A stretch of 48,248 bases of DNA from an uncultured eubacterium 1-6 (GTDB lineage Bacteria; Bacillota; Clostridia; Lachnospirales; Lachnospiraceae): positions 49,056 to 97,303 of the forward strand of contig CAIFEZ010000014.1 in the NCBI GenBank assembly GCA_903789595.1, given 5' to 3'. Positions 47,793 through 48,248 of this stretch are shown piece after piece (position 1 is the stretch's first letter; the number at the start of each line of letters is the position of its first letter). The translations under genes and the position numbers were made by a program. The notes below the pieces were generated by a model. That model searched no databases, was not told where the DNA came from, and was given only the letters and a program-made list of their open reading frames with translations.

Positions 47793-48248
47793 AATAAATC
47801 TCCGAAAATATTGATTTCAATATTATTATATCATTTTCTGCGAAGAGTGGGGATATGCAGCAAACCTGCAAGACAGGAAAAAGTGTGCATCTGTTATCAA
47901 CTGCACATCTCTTACCACTTTTTTATTCACATCCATATTCCATTTCTATATCCTGAAAAGTATTTTATATCAGTGAATTAGAACATTCTATCATTTCTAA
48001 AAAATATTTTTGCTATATTGCACAAAAGTAAACAGCAAATATCAGAATATTTTTTTTTGGGGAGGTATTGAATTGTCAGAAATCTAAAGATAAAATAAAT
48101 GTAAAATTTTATACGAGTATATATTATTTTTGCACCAGAAAATGTTTGAAATAACAAAGAGGTTCACGGGATGTGAGAAAAATGGGCAACGACAGTGAAC
48201 CAATGTCATTAAGTTAAACTCTATGAGTTAGATTCCATTGTTGGTCTA
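47793..48248. other. A+T-rich region, no gene seen
   Basis: Upstream of the membrane GGDEF/EAL gene there is a palindrome AATATTG-ATTT-CAATATT (about 47808-47825) and a minus-strand TATAAT near 47826-47831. Further right, GGGGAGG at about 48059-48065 is followed only by a four-codon frame. No coding sequence reaching the window end can be supported. Confidence 0.5.

Overview
The window reads like chromosomal DNA of an anaerobic Gram-positive Clostridia member, most likely a Lachnospiraceae relative. Supporting signs are a type IV pilus (T4P) operon with no outer-membrane secretin, strong AGGAGG-type ribosome sites with occasional TTG/GTG starts, an S-layer-homology CAP protein, an oleate hydratase, and several GGDEF/EAL proteins typical of gut Clostridia. 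No rRNA, tRNA or CRISPR array was found. The species is an inference.

Layout. (1) 1-6390: two arrays of 51/52-bp units, each unit containing the inverted pair GATGGTAA...TTACCATC, bracket a three-gene cassette: a PucR-type regulator (minus strand), a GPH-family MFS symporter and a URO-D/corrinoid-methyltransferase-like enzyme. (2) 6394-15160: a T4P assembly operon pilB-pilT-pilC-(GspK-like gene)-pilD-pilM-pilN-pilO with a good promoter and a structured leader. (3) 15238-18928: six prepilin genes in tandem, the first with its own promoter and terminator, sharing a conserved N-terminus and strongly diverged C-terminal parts. (4) 19151-28724: an accessory island with a complete type I restriction-modification system (hsdR-hsdM-hsdS), HIRAN, DUF2200 and GIY-YIG/DUF4357 proteins, broken genes, and a GNAT acetyltransferase. 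(5) 28780-29177: fused stubs of a serine recombinase and a Doc toxin. (6) 29294-33525: an ElaA/PAS/GGDEF fusion and a PAS/degenerate-GGDEF/EAL protein. (7) 33614-37035: a MacB-like ABC ATPase and FtsX permease pair. (8) 37091-40639: stubs of a GGDEF protein, a MATE pump and a recombinase around a MarR regulator, an alpha/beta hydrolase and a second MarR. (9) 40781-47792: CAP/SLH surface protein, oleate hydratase, and a membrane GGDEF-GGDEF-EAL protein.

How it fits together. PilB carries two N-terminal MshEN-like motifs, so cyclic di-GMP made and destroyed by the three GGDEF/EAL proteins could act directly on pilus extension. Unusually, the Walker A lysine of PilB is followed by Pro instead of Ser/Thr.

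The pattern I find most worth pursuing is that many resident genes are followed immediately by short tandem repeats (11, 19, 33, 34, 42 or 72 bp). In at least four cases the first unit is the end of the coding sequence including its stop codon. The restriction island does not show this. Together with the 51-bp hairpin arrays and at least seven deletion or duplication stubs, it suggests a chromosome shaped by frequent short-repeat recombination or slippage.
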